From: Conoideocrella luteorostrata
Lineage: Eukaryota > Ascomycota > Sordariomycetes > Hypocreales > Clavicipitaceae
Assembly: GCA_032433595.1 (NCBI GenBank)
Contig: JASWJB010000070.1
Coordinates: forward strand, 1 to 64,000
Length of the DNA stretch: 64,000 nucleotides
Direction of reading: 5' to 3'
Both the position numbers and the translations under genes were made by a program. Position 1 is the first letter of the stretch; every line of letters starts with the position of its first letter. The notes under the pieces are model-generated. The model did not search any database. It saw nothing but the letters and a program-made list of their open reading frames with translations, and had not been told where the DNA came from. Below are positions 11,674 to 22,920 of the stretch, piece after piece.

Positions 11674-11947
11674 TGTCACGACTGGGTACTGGTAAAGCAG
11701 AGTGATAGACAAGACTTCTGAAGTATTCGTAGCTTCTTAGCAACAAGGTAGCACTGTATTGTGAACGGTCTTAATCTCTGGCCTTCTAACAATCTGGTCT
11801 CCTTCTCCCCTACTTATGCTTCGCTGTTACCCCGCAGTGAAGGGTTTGCTAGCTGCATGCTATTCTCCTCCCATAGGCTGAGGTGCGTCACTAGACTCAC
11901 GACATCACGTGGCTTCTGAATGCCCTCACCAGTAGTAGTCTCTGACA
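11674..11947 (+). mobile_element. solo LTR, 274 bp, with 5 bp target duplication
   Basis: Begins TGTCACGACTGGG and ends GTCTCTGACA (TG...CA ends, TGTCA/TGACA inverted). It is flanked by TCAGG on both sides (11669-11673 and 11948-11952). A second 274 bp copy lies at 40702-40975 and a truncated inverted copy at 17985-18182. No coding region accompanies it, so it is the product of LTR-LTR recombination. Confidence 0.9.
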
Positions 11948-12069
11948 TCAGGGCACTCGAGGAAGGTCGGAATCGTCAATTGCTTCTTGAATATACACAC
12001 TTTCATGACCACTCGAATTCATACCTGTTGCTTCCAACACTATCATAGCTGTATTCATGTCGCAGGTTA

Positions 12070-12300
12070 CAGTGGGACCGCAAAAGTCACGATAATGAAC
12101 GAGTTATCCCTTGTTAATTTTTTAAATCTTAAAATAGCAATAAAATATAGTTTTAGAAAAAAAAACTTTTATCTAGATTTTTGTGGTAAATTATTCTCCT
12201 GCCTCATTTTACGCGTAATATATGGTCTTTTCATTTCGGGGTTGGACTGTAAAAAAGAGCTGCGTTCTTCGTGCTTATCGTGACTTTTGCGGGGTGACTG
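12070..12300. mobile_element. 231 bp Tc1/mariner-like MITE
   Basis: Terminal inverted repeats begin CAGTGGGACCGCAAAAGTCA on the left and, reverse-complemented, CAGTCACCCCGCAAAAGTCA on the right. The inner 18 bases (12078-12095 and 12275-12292) are perfect. The element is bounded by TA dinucleotides (12068-12069 and 12301-12302), as expected of Tc1/mariner target duplication. The interior is AT-rich and non-coding. It sits inside a flavin monooxygenase relic. Confidence 0.85.
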
Positions 12301-12810
12301 TATATAAAATGCATTATTCGCGCTATTAGAGTGGAACTTCAACTTTTGCTGAATTTTATGACCATTCACTCCTTCTCCGACCAATGAGTTCATTACATGC
12401 CCCGTATCGCTAAAAAGAACTACACCAACTTTGGGTCCTCGCTTGAGACCCAGCGGCAACATGACCAATCATCTCGACCAGGCGCCGTCTTCATCGCGAG
12501 GCGAAAGCTCCTTTCTTGTCTCGGGTGCCCAGTTGTGGAACTCCTTGAGCAAAGCTGCTTTGACTGCCGTAACATCTCGGATATCATGGTCTTGCTCCGT
12601 GAAGCGCTAAGACAGACACGTAGATGGAACCGTTGCCAAGCTGTGGTCCAAAGCGGCCTTCCTATCCAACGAGAAGAAGCAGGATACGCGATTAACCAGC
12701 TTGTACTTAACTGCGGCCGCGAGACGCCGTTGGAAAATCGCAGTCAGATGAGTAGCAGATGCGGTGGCCTGACATGCAGCAGAGATATTTTTCTCATACA
12801 CAATTCTTGA

Positions 12811-13268
12811 TTTAGGTATTAATAGTACTCAGGATTGGCAAGCACCTTGGAATTCCTCCGCTTTTGCCCAGACTTACGGGTATCTTGGCTGGCTATGTTG
12901 TAAAGTGAAAACCACATCATGCAACATGTATCGCGACGCATGGAAGGAAGGCGGATTTCTCTAGAGTATATCTTATGGCGGCAAGGAGCTGCAAAGGGGT
13001 TGGTGGTGCATATACTGTGACGCGGTACTAACCGCGGTTGAACGTGCATGAACCACAGCTATAACCTGAACTTGTTCACTACTCCACTACGACAGGAAAC
13101 CACTTAAGGCTAATGGAGGGTGCTGTCATCACTGACCTTGCCAAGGTTGCTCTATGTATAGCGTGGCAGCTACGACGTACACCAACACCCTACCTATTAA
13201 GCATCCCGATGTGAATAGCTAGTCGGTGGACAAAAGATCCAGCAACGAAATGCCAAGCTACCTGTGCC
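12811..13268. other. intergenic
   Basis: Lies between the monooxygenase relic and the 3' end of the glycosyltransferase. It may include unrecognisable N-terminal debris of the relic. No repeat or RNA gene seen. Confidence 0.4.
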
Positions 13269-14601
13269 TCAATTACCCTCATCTTCGTGATATTGCGATA
13301 CTTCCAATTCCGCTGCTTTTGGCATAATCAAATTCCATGCCTTTTCAAGTGCCATGTTCTCAAACGCAATATCTGGATGGCCTTCCTTGCCATGCCACAC
13401 GCTGCCCGTCTTTTTAACATCCGCCCACCCATCCATATTAACATCGCCGTCACTTTTCCCGTTGTGAATATCGCTGTTAGCTCCACGCTCTTTCATGCCA
13501 ATATTATTAACGTATTCCCACTGTGCAAAGACTGTAGGCATTACACTATACACAATCAAGTCGCCAGCTAAGGTCATACGGCGCATAAGTAAGTCCACGG
13601 GGTTATCGAGGTCGACGGCAGATCGGAGGAGAAGTTTAGCAGCACCAGTCCGACTAACAGCGTATGCGGTAGTGCATACAATGCCTCCGGATAAACGGAC
13701 GACCCGGCTATGGCCTAATTTCATGCCAAAGTAGTCCTTCCCCTCTGGAACATGCTTATCTGGATAAACTAGGCTATAGTTACTATTAACAGTGGACTCA
13801 AAACACTGGCCTAGAGATAGCATGTCCCAGTGTCTGCTATGCCACGGATCATCATGATCAGACTGGAGAGGGTGAGCTGTAGATGTTTGCGTAGCATCCC
13901 TGTTCCACCCTCCATCGTGGATTGGTTTCGAGTCGAGTTGGTCGAGAAAGCGGGCGAAATGCACGTTCAAGTTGGACATAATGTCACGCACGTTAATATC
14001 CCACGCAGCGTCGGATTCGATAATAAGGACTGCACGAGATTTGTTGCGTAGCATTTGAGACCAGATCTAGATTAAAAGGAAAGAAAAGGTTAAAGACGGA
14101 CCACAATCTAACTAATAGCTTTGATGGATGAAAACTTACATTCGCATGTGCCCGCCAACAGCCTTTTTCTCCATCCCTGAGAACGCTTGGCCGGTGAGTT
14201 GGTGGCATTCCTACGTTTTGGATATCCTTAGCCTCGACGCCGGGCACTTCGATAATATCTAGCCCAGACAGATAGGCTTGCAGAGTCACGGCATCTAATC
14301 GGTCGAATCGATTCCTCAAGTTGACGAATTGAATAGAGGAGAATCCCAGGGTAGAATTTCCCGCTGCCTCCAGGGCACTGTGTCCACGCGCAGTACTTTG
14401 CCAATAGCCATGCGACGTATTTTCTCCGAGAAGGGATTTCGTTTGTCGGTATACAGCTGAGTGAGGGGAGTGAAATATCAAAACGCTGGTGATGAGAAAA
14501 ATAACAGTAATTAGGATGACTATTCGGGAGAAATGATTCGACCTGCTAGAGGCAGTCAATGTACTGTGAAACCGCGTAAGCTGCGCTGAGTTGCAAATCA
14601 T
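13269..14601 (-). CDS. glycosyltransferase family 25-like, type II membrane protein
   Basis: Two exons (14140-14601 and 13269-14066) joined across a 73 nt intron with GTAAG and CTAG ends give 419 residues. Residues about 25-45 form a single hydrophobic anchor (IVILITVIFLITSVLIF) after a short basic-polar N-terminus, a typical Golgi type II topology. The lumenal part shows the GT25 pattern: FVNLRNRFDRLDAV near the start, then ESDAAW, a degenerate DxD-like site, and a C-terminal half with GGIVCTTAYAVSR. GT25-like fungal enzymes are presumed to transfer sugars to proteins or glycans; the donor is not inferable. The gene appears intact. Confidence 0.85.
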
Positions 14602-15955
14602 CTCTGCTAACCCAGACCAAGTAACGCGGACGGATTTGTTGCATGTGAGCGACGGTTAACAGATGGTTTCAAATTATAAACAAGTAATACTGTAAGAAAA
14701 GAAAGGAAAGAAAAGGAAACACAAAAAAGGATGTGTCGAAGCTCTGCAGTCCTCTATGAAGAGCAAAACAAAAGCAGCAATCGAAGGAAAGCGACGGTGC
14801 AGCCTACCCCGCTTTGTTAAATTAGTGTGATTCGGCGATCTACGGAGTACCCATCCGTGGCGGCGGCTAACCGGGCCGACATGTCATTTAGGCCTATTGT
14901 CCGGAGTACGAGCGTATCAGTTCTGTTCAAAGACCCTGTGCGGAGTACGCCACCGTCATTCTAATCCCACTTGGCCACGGCACCAACATAACATCCATGA
15001 GGCTGCCCAATAAGCAAACCGTACCCAACCACGTGTTGCTTATCCACCTAAATTTGTTTTTACAGCATCGAGCGACAGGTGCAATTCGCGACAGTGGAAA
15101 TAGACCAGAATAGATAAACTCAAATACATAAAGTGGCAAAATCAGTAGTTGCGTTCTTGCTTCTTGCCCTTTCACGTTCGAGCCCACTTTTACCGACTTA
15201 TATAGTAACCGGGTAGTCCATTTGTACAACATCTAAGACACAGCCCCATTGTGCGAAACAGCCTTTGAGCCACAACTTTCGAATCTAGCTATTTACGGCA
15301 CTAATACTCCGTAATTGTCATCTCAACAAGATAAGAAGCCATATGAACGCACTGGACTAACTATACTTAGCTAGAGGTCGTAATTCCCAAACCCCTCTCC
15401 CCGCGCCTATACAAATCACACAGAGAGTTACGGCCATGACCCTTAGAAAATGCTATACGTCATCTTCATCAACTAAGTACTCTGTAATCATGATTCACTT
15501 GTATCTACTGTTACTCTCTTCTTTGCCCAACTATCCGCGCGTAGCCGCTACCTCTTGTGGTTAGAATGTTTAACACCTCTGCAGTTAAATCGAGTAAGTC
15601 TAAGTGTAGACACGGATTTATAAGGTAGGCGGAGGCTAACCCAACCACGCTGCAAAGAGCCACGTGGTTCGTCCCCCTCCTATTAAGTCAATTTACTTTA
15701 ACAAGAAGGCATCATTCTCAATATTCTCCAAGGAAGAAATGCTAGCCATGATGAAAGAAACAAGGAGAATTAATATGCTCTAAATGTAAGCTCAGAAGTC
15801 GGTGGCGGCTGCCCTGGGTGGTCTTAAAACCAAGTACGTATCAACGATGTCACAGCTTTCAGACCGATTCGTCATCGAATAACACCAGCCACTCTATGAG
15901 TGCCACGTCCGAAAAATGGTTACCCAAGGCTGGTCTCAAGGGTTGATTAATTCGG
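14602..15955. other. intergenic, 1.35 kb
   Basis: Contains TACGGAGTA-type motifs (14841-14849 and its reverse at 15305-15313) plus near matches around 14901 and 14941. Short open frames lack motifs. No RNA gene or transposon end seen. Confidence 0.5.
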
Positions 15956-16905
15956 TCAAATCGGCTGCCTCGTGATTGTGTCGGTCCCGAGCTCTGAGAT
16001 AGCGTGGCTAGTGTGGTGATGCATTGCAAGCTCGTGGACTGTATTACTCTCAAACCCAGTAGCAGGGAATTGTTTTCCGGGCTCTCCAGTGTCGTTTGCC
16101 CTCTTGCGCAGCAGAATATGTCGAGTGAGGATGTACGTAATTCCAATAATTACCGCAAGGCCTGCTATAACTCCAACGACAATACCGGCTATTGCACCTC
16201 TGCCGGGACCACCGCTTGCGCCAGTACCGTTCTGATCCATCGTGGTGGGCGAGACCGTGATTCTAGTTGAGGACACGAACACTGTTGATGCTGAAGACTA
16301 CATGATTACAATTAGCAACGCACATCCGGAATGCTAGCTCGTGTTTGGGACTTAGTTGTTCCGAGATGCTGGGGTAATTACCGGCGTAGTTGCAAAGTCA
16401 GTGCTCTGAAAGCGAATCTGTATGCTGTAGGCATTTAAAGCTCCGCCAGGCCAAGACATTGTGGTGGTTGTTGTCTGTCCGCCAGAGATAACGGTCATTC
16501 TGGTAGATAGCGTGCTGAACTGGGACTTACATCCCATTGTTGGTGGCCAAGCATCGCTCCCTTCAGTAGCCCCGAAGCTCCTAACCTGAAAATTAACATC
16601 TAGAGCCTCGATGACGATTGCTAGCTATTCACTCACATCGGGCAGCACGTTACAATAGTTTCTGTTACCGTGCCAGCTGTGCTTGAGGTCGAAGAGGCGT
16701 GGCTATATCCCACGGGACAGATTCCCGGGGAATAGAAGTTGTCTCTCGCAGCGTCGTAGTTATTGGGAAGACATCCGCCATTTGTGCTCACCGGCCCAGC
16801 AATCTGTACGGTTATTTGGCCAGATTCAGAGACGTAGACGTTGGAGAAGGATGCAGCACAGTGCGGGGGCGGAGTGAAGGTTGTTGTTAAAGGGCCGAGC
16901 ACCAT
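15956..16905 (-). CDS. Ser/Thr-rich single-pass membrane protein
   Basis: Three exons (16637-16905, 16382-16580, 15956-16297), introns 56 and 84 nt, give 269 residues. The extracellular part has scattered Cys (PHCAASF, GGCLPNN, TCCPM, TMGCKSQF) and Thr-rich tracts. A single membrane span follows, GAIAGIVVGVIAGLAVIIGI, then a basic stop-transfer stretch LLRKR and a short cytoplasmic tail. No clear cleavable signal peptide is visible at the N-terminus. This layout is common among fungal surface proteins of unknown function, some with sensor roles. It may report on the cell wall; that is inference. Acceptor choice for intron 1 was fixed by reading frame. Confidence 0.72.
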
Positions 16906-17984
16906 TGTGAATAGGGAAAAAAAATTAGATTTTTCAGCTGTTGGCGAACAAAGTTGGGGACAATGCTGAACGTATTAGACAATGCCAGGGCTAGCTCTGT
17001 AGAAATATGGTGACAGAAGATGGACCGCCGGGGCGGAGCTGGGTAATTGCTCATTTTGCCCCCCCCCCCCCCAACCGCCTAACGCCGCTGACTTCGATAA
17101 GCCATGTCGTGGATGTGACCATGATTTTAGTTACTATCAACAGCACTTGTCCGCTGTCACATAAGCTCCGGTGCCACATCTAGTTGGCGACCGTGAGGCT
17201 TACCTCTTGTACCGTGACCGACAGAACCCCTGTTTTCATGGGCGACCTAAAGTAACCTTTGATGGCGCTCTGACGTCTGCCACACTAAAATACCACACAC
17301 TGTTCTGCGAGGCAACCCTGTTACGGTTGCAAGACGTGCAATGTATTTCTTTGTAATATATGAGCTTGCTAGGACTTCTATTATAGTATAAATTAGCGGA
17401 CAGAATAAGTACCCTTTGATGCGCTGCTCGTAATTGGCTACGATCCCCTGTCCCGTACAAAAAGTAAGCCGTCCACAAGACAAAGCTTTAGTTACTACAA
17501 AAATTCATAGTCGGCCTCAGGGTCCAGAGCCATTGCTTATGGCTTACGTGTCTTGCAATAACCAATAGGGGGGTGTGCCTGGTACGGAGTACTTCATAAA
17601 TAATAGACAAAAATATCCACTAGTGAGGTCCGGCTGCTAGCCGTTAGGGATCGGTCCGAGCTATAACGCTTTACATTAGGATCCCGACATAAATATTCAG
17701 AGTGGGCGGCGCCACTTTCGCTTTGTATGGGTTGTCAGTCAGAGAAAGAAAGTAAATTCGCACGTCGACCTGACTAAAAAGATGTCAGGTACTCCCACCA
17801 CCCTCCACCAGGGGATAATTATTTTCTTTGCTTCTTAGGGATAGTGATAACGGCAACATCGAGATTCGATAGAACAAAGGTTTTTTTTTTTTTTTTTCCC
17901 ATTAAGCTCCTAGTCGTATATCATGCTCGGCGAATAGCATGTCGCCTCTAACGCTAACCTTCATGTTGATCGCTACCGCTGTAG
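16906..17984. other. intergenic with homopolymer runs
   Basis: Has a 14-C run (17059-17072), a 17-T run (17881-17897) and one TACGGAGTA motif (17583-17591). No supported gene. Ends at the truncated inverted LTR. Confidence 0.5.
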
Positions 17985-18182
17985 TGTCAGAGACTACTAC
18001 TTGTGAGGGCATTCAGAGGCCATGTGACGTCGTGAATCCAGTGATGCACCTCAGCCTATCAGAGGAGAGTATCATGCAGCTAGCAAACTCTTCACTGCGG
18101 GGTAGCGGCGAAGCATAAGTAGGGAAGGAGGAGACCAGATGGTTAGAAGGCCAGAGATTAAGCCCGTTCACAATAGAGTGCT
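17985..18182 (-). mobile_element. truncated inverted copy of the 274 bp LTR
   Basis: Starts TGTCAGAGACTACTAC, the reverse complement of the LTR end, and follows it to AAGCCCGTTCACAATAGAGTGC. Similarity then stops inside polyketide-synthase-like sequence. No target duplication is detectable because one end is missing. Confidence 0.8.
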
Positions 18183-19660
18183 CCTGTAAAACATCCCAGC
18201 TCTCAGCGAGATGTGATATGAGTCGGCATTGCAACTTAGAGAGTTCTGCACTCACCACTAGTATCAAGCACTGACGACTATTGCGGCCACAGTCGCCATT
18301 GAATGTTGGTCTGTCAGACTTCAGCGCCCTTGTCACTGACAGGCTGAATCCTTCCGGGGTCCGGGAGCACACCTCGGTCTCAGAGAAACCTGTATCAATG
18401 GCGAGAGATCCCCATTTCTTTTCCGTGGCCACAGGGCCCGACTGACGACATAGCTCCATAGAGATCCACCAGCCAGGGAGCGCCCCAAATCCCACGACAC
18501 CCATGGCAGACTCTGAGTCGACCTGAAAACTCTGAGCATTTCTCTTTAGCATCTTCAAAGAAAACGGGAGAGATATCCGTATATGTGAACTCGAGATAGT
18601 GCGAAGACCCTGTGCGCCGTTCTAACCGTTGCAGAGCCTGGCTTGTTAATCCGCTTGTTCCTGCATCAGCCTCTAGAATTCGCAGACCAGGTGTTTTTAT
18701 GAGGGATAAGACCAAGCAGGGTTTCGAATCGATAGTCGCACAGCTCTTCAAACATCGCCTTATACAGCATCTCCACCGATCCCGAAGAGAAGAGAATCTC
18801 CAGAATGGTCTACTTCGTTCAGGAACAACGCCTCGAGGTTTTGTCCAACATCTGCATAGCATCTGGAAGCTAAAGTTTGTCTCTGGCAGCTTGCCAAGAG
18901 TTCCGATATCTCGTCAAAACTTTTGGAATCATCCTCGCCATAACGGTGGCGTAGAGATTTAATACACTTCTGCAAGTGAACCGGTAGAGTGAAGACATCG
19001 AAATGCATCTTTGATAGTTTTGAAAGCGCATAGCGAGCAGCGTGTTTTAACGCTGAGTCCATATCTCGTGCCCTGTGCTCCGCGGCTTCAGTGTTCGGGT
19101 GACTACGAGACCCGCAGAGCTGCTGTAAATCACCCGGAGCAAGCCCGCTAAGAAGAGGCTTTCGCTCAATTTGGTATATAGTATTTTAAAGCTGTTATCT
19201 GCCAGATTTTGGCCGTTTTCTGACACGGGTAACATAGCTATCTCACCCATCGACCATAGAGGCGACTGGTTGTCGCTGATAGCGTATAACGAAGCCTCGA
19301 CGCCAGTTTGGTCATTTTTTCCAAGAAACGAGAGAACGTGTAAGGAGATGTGCGTATGGTCTAATGCGTCGACAAAAATCCAGAATTTGCGAAGGGTTCG
19401 AGGAACAAGCGTCGGACAAGGCGCCGACATTGCCCTAGAGATTTGTGCGACGACCAAGTGGACCGCAGCATCCGTGACGGCAGGATGCGCTGGAAACTTT
19501 TCAGTTTCTAGCCACGTTAACGGCAGATCAAGGTGTGCGACTGACATGTCGCGTTTTTTCCAGGCTAATCTTCTTACAAGCTGGAAAGAAGAACCATACG
19601 ACAGACCATGCGTGTGAATATAGCTGTAAAACGAATCCGAATCCATGTTGGACTTGCAAG
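18183..19660 (-). pseudogene. highly reducing polyketide synthase fragment (DH to cMT)
   Basis: Minus-strand frames carry successive HR-PKS pieces. At 19640-19200 is the second half of a dehydratase: FYSYIHTHGLSYGSSFQ, then HPAVTDAAVH with the conserved Asp, then an SLYAISDNQSPLWSM strand. At 19060-18800 lies the DH-methyltransferase linker. At 18700-18560 is the methyltransferase SAM motif LRILEADAGTSGLTS with FTYTDISPVFF. At 18480-18380 is its C-terminal LPGWWISMELCRQSG. Frame changes occur near 18800 and 18540 and the centre of the methyltransferase is missing. KS and AT are absent upstream; ER, KR and ACP are absent downstream, where an LTR fragment begins. Confidence 0.82.
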
Positions 19661-20100
19661 TCGCGCCGGCGGATCAAGGGTCTACCTGCTATGTGGCTAC
19701 GCGCGTTTGCTTGGCTACGTTCCTCAGAATCCATCCTGGGCTCTGCTCGAATGCATAGCCCCTCGCTGCCTTCTCAATACCCCCCCGAACCCAAACTGCA
19801 GCATGGCCAAATGCCTCCGAACAGGCCGCCCAGCCCCCACTCCTTGATATCGTCGAAGCGTCTGATTGCGTGAGTTATGAATCATGGTTGGCAACGGAAG
19901 ATAATACAGGTCCACACCGCATGATCGTGCATGAGGGGTGGTCGTCGACGTATCCTGGATCCTTCGGCTTACACGGCACGATCACTTACTCTCACAACCC
20001 ACTTCGCAATTTGCTTGATGCTACCTTGCTGCTTGTCAGCCTTCCTGGTAGGATTGTCGTACTACGCTACGCTAATGCAATAAATACCCCACATAGCTGA
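19661..20100 (+). other. unrecognised coding-like remnant
   Basis: An open plus-strand frame at 19870-20097 (VSYESWLATEDNTGPHRMI ...) has protein-like composition but no family I recognise. Upstream at 19640-19720 a CWTCKSRRRIK sequence vaguely resembles the start of a Zn2Cys6 domain, with later Cys scattered over another frame. It may be a decayed regulator of the neighbouring PKS. Low certainty. Confidence 0.25.
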
Positions 20101-20307
20101 AATTGATCTATTACTCGGCTCAAGACGCCTTGGTATGAATCAGTTATATCCCTGAACTATGAAAGACGCTTCGTTTGTCCTATATTTAGGTGCTCCTAGC
20201 CCGGCCCGGCTTTATACGTACGGGGTACGGAGTAATTAAAGCTTGGACAAAATGACTTGAGGGATATAAGTAATCTCTTCCTGTTTGTTCCGTAAAGCGC
20301 GCAGTCC

Positions 20308-22055
20308 TTACAATGCTTGCTTCTTGCGGCCCGGATCGCGCAGTTGCTCGCTCCTCCACATCAGCATTGCGGCCACGCCTTGAGCCACCCCATACATGCA
20401 GAGTAGAACTATTTGGCGGTTGTAACCGTCTGACAATATTCCCTTGACGTCGTCTTCCGCTTGTGCTGGGATCTCCGTCGCTGTATGCCTGCCCATTCCA
20501 TTGACTAAGCTCGCAGGATTAGCGATTCCTAGTACTTTTAGTTCAGAGAAGACGCTACTGCTGAAGATGGATGTGGCAATTGCAAGGAATAACGCCCCTC
20601 CCATAGATCGAAATTAGTTCATGGCAACCCCGACCGCTTCATATGAGTGTCAGCAGTGTTTAGCACCGCTATGTAGATGAAAATACTCACCATGATTACG
20701 TCTCTCGTTGAGCGAGGGCATAGTCGCCAAAAACGCCAACAAGGTCATCCCTCCACCAAAACCAGCCAAAATCTCGTAGCTGTATTTATTCGGTGGTATG
20801 TGAGAAGACGACTTGATGGTAGCTAGCATTGCATAGCCGATGATTTGAAAGATAGCTCCAACGAAGATGACATATAGAAATGGCCATCGCAGCTCTCCGA
20901 CCATCATGGTCCCGGTAATAGTGTCGAGCGAGAGGGCAGCACTAAACGGCAGGAGCTGGATGCCTGCATTCAAAGTCGACCGGTCATTGACAATCTGAAA
21001 TAGCTGCGGAAGCTGGAAATGGCCAACAACGACGGGTCCTCCTGCGAGCCTAACGCCACTATTGGGGCAACTACCTTCAACCAATGTTCTCTCTCCATGT
21101 TTGTGCAGTGCCTTGTCCTCATATAGGATGCCAGAGGTTGGAACTATACTTACAGAAGAGTGCCGTCTCTTGCATGGTTAGTGAAGAACCGCCAGGGTAA
21201 CACAGGCTCTCGAGTTCCATTGGCTATTGTGAGGCGGCGCTCCCACCAAAGCAGAGCGCCCCACAGAATGGTCGATACAACAATGAGTACGACAAAGTAT
21301 GCGGAGTCCCATGACATTCTTGAATTGGCTTCCTGAAAGGCGGCCGTGAAAGATACTGATGCGAGCAGAAGTAGCAAACAACCGGCAAAGTCGACTCTCT
21401 GCAGTGTTGTAGGGCATATAAGGCGAGCGGACGTCTTCGCCATGGTGACGGTAATAGTTGGGAAGGCCGATTAGAAGAAGGGGTAAAGCCCGTGCTCCTG
21501 CGGGCACGTTAAAGAGAAATATCCACCTCCATGTGGTGCTTTGGCAAATTACTCCTCCAAAAAGGGGACCTAGTGGCAAAGCTAGAGCAGCTGACAATGC
21601 CGAGGCCGCAGCCATTCTCGTATATTGATGTCTCGGCACTATGTTGACTATTATGGTGAGACTCAACGAGAAGCATCCGCCGCCGCCGCCGATGCCCTGG
21701 AAAGCCCTCATGATAATCTTGAACCGCCGACTGAGTTGGCATGGGTAGTTAGACTCGAGGTCACGTAGTAGAGTCCACATACAGCTGTGGCATCGTCTGG
21801 GCTGCCGCGCAGCCTCCCGAAAAGATCGTATGTAGAGCGAGGCACAATGCTTTGACGCTCTTGCAACCCATTATGCCGCTTAACTTAGCGAAGATAACAA
21901 CATGGCCCAAAGCAAAAGGAAAAGTCAGCAGCGTAGCTAACCGGTAGAACTCTTGTTAGGCTAGCGACACATACTAACGAAACCGAGCAGATAGCTGGAC
22001 ACAGTCCAACTCGTTAGGATTATCACAGGCATGTATTGAACTAGGTCGGTTGCAT
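20308..22055 (-). pseudogene. DHA2-family MFS transporter with nonsense codon
   Basis: Minus-strand 14-TM efflux pump. Pieces in order: SWTVSSYLLGFV (near 22000), LLTFPFALGHVVIFAKLSG (21950-21880), MRAFQGIGGGGGCFSLSL, STTWRWIFLFNVPAG, LQRVDFAGCLLLLLASVSF, FQLPQLFQIVN, and a final TM by 20390. Introns with good signals lie near 21960-21920, 21780-21725 and 20690-20640. A frame change near 21430-21480 has no intron signal, and TAA at 20614-20616 interrupts the conserved N(Q)FRSMGGA motif before the last membrane segments. Efflux pumps of this type usually accompany metabolite clusters; the PKS relic is next door. Confidence 0.8.
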
Positions 22056-22062
22056 CCTGTAG

Positions 22063-22437
22063 TTGTGGCTCCTGAAGTTTCTGCATTGGAAACCCAACGA
22101 TGAGGCCTTGGCGGTATCTCCTCTACAAATCACGATCCCCAACTTCGTTGACCCTCCGAACCAAAACTCCATGGCTATTACCATTGCATCCGTGTGTCTT
22201 GCTCTGGGTTGCATATCTTTTGCTCTTCGACTGCGAAGCCGTATGGTCATCGTGAAGCAGATCAAAATAGAAGATTGTATGTTTTTCTGATAAGTTGTAC
22301 AGTTTGGCTTTGGCTCGCGGAGCATTCCACTAACAATAGCCCTCCTAGATCTAGGATTTATCGCATTCGTGAGAAATTTCTCTGAATTCGACTTTGATGA
22401 AAGTAAAAATCTGGTCACCGACTGCTCCTATAGTTAG
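22063..22437 (+). pseudogene. PTH11-like / fungal rhodopsin-domain receptor, N-terminal part
   Basis: The plus strand reads LAVSPLQITIPNFVDPP, then a first membrane helix (MAITIASVCLALGCISFAL), a basic loop and VKQIKIED. That is the start of the fungal rhodopsin (PTH11-like, CFEM-less) family. A short second piece near 22350 reads LGFIAFVRNFSEFDFDE. The family start appears displaced: GTG replaces the expected ATG near 22063 and a TGA lies in the adjoining frame. Sequence is lost after about 22437; the C-terminal half resumes at 22921. Confidence 0.65.
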
Positions 22438-22764
22438 CCTACCTGGGAGAGGGATCGACGTTGCTTATTCACGCCAACAAATGCGGCTTCTTCGTGCACA
22501 CGTGGGATATTCAATTCCGTCAACTCTCTGTGTGCATTCAGGCGAGCAAACAAACTGTTTCTATGGTTGAGCTTTAGTTGTGACTTGCTATTGACAAAAT
22601 GGAAGCCGTGGCTTGACGGCAAATTGTTGAGATTAGAGTGGCATCTTCGGAAATGACTGATGCCTCGTATTAGCTAGATTCGTACAATAGTGGAAGAAGG
22701 TGGCACGATGCCAAGGAACGTTGGCCTAAGGCCACTAAATTCCAAGGAATTTCCCGGTCGCTGA

Positions 22765-22920
22765 AGGACTATATAGAAGGGTCACGATGCCCGTCAGATG
22801 GCATCATTCAAGTCAGAACATCATCTATCAATATCACTGCTCACACTCTTCAATATTCTCAAAGTCTTCTATTTCTGCCTATTTCCACTGTTGCCAAATT
22901 GCTCCTTCTCCTACTTATGA
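22765..22920 (+). promoter_or_regulatory. promoter-like insert inside receptor relic
   Basis: TATATAG at 22770-22776 is followed by a C/A-rich, pyrimidine-rich leader-like stretch and ATG at 22918. That frame closes after ten codons. The segment replaces the missing middle of the receptor, so it looks like a foreign upstream region joined by rearrangement. Confidence 0.35.

Larger units (their letters stand above)
11374..12800 (-). pseudogene. FAD-dependent monooxygenase relic split by mobile elements
   Basis: Minus-strand fragments of a TetX/salicylate-hydroxylase-type flavoprotein. At 12660-12330 a frame reads through a middle domain to SDTGHVMNSLVGEGVNG, a degenerate GD...GEGVN FAD-ribityl motif. 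At 11571-11374 a 65-codon frame (MDAVELIDAIAAS ... FTDSAPSAVIDT) matches the expected C-terminal helices. Between them lie a MITE (12070-12300) and a solo LTR (11674-11947). An in-frame TGA (12469-12471) and a further frame change near 12640 also break it. The N-terminal GxGxxG region was not recognised. Family call is moderately sure. Confidence 0.65.
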
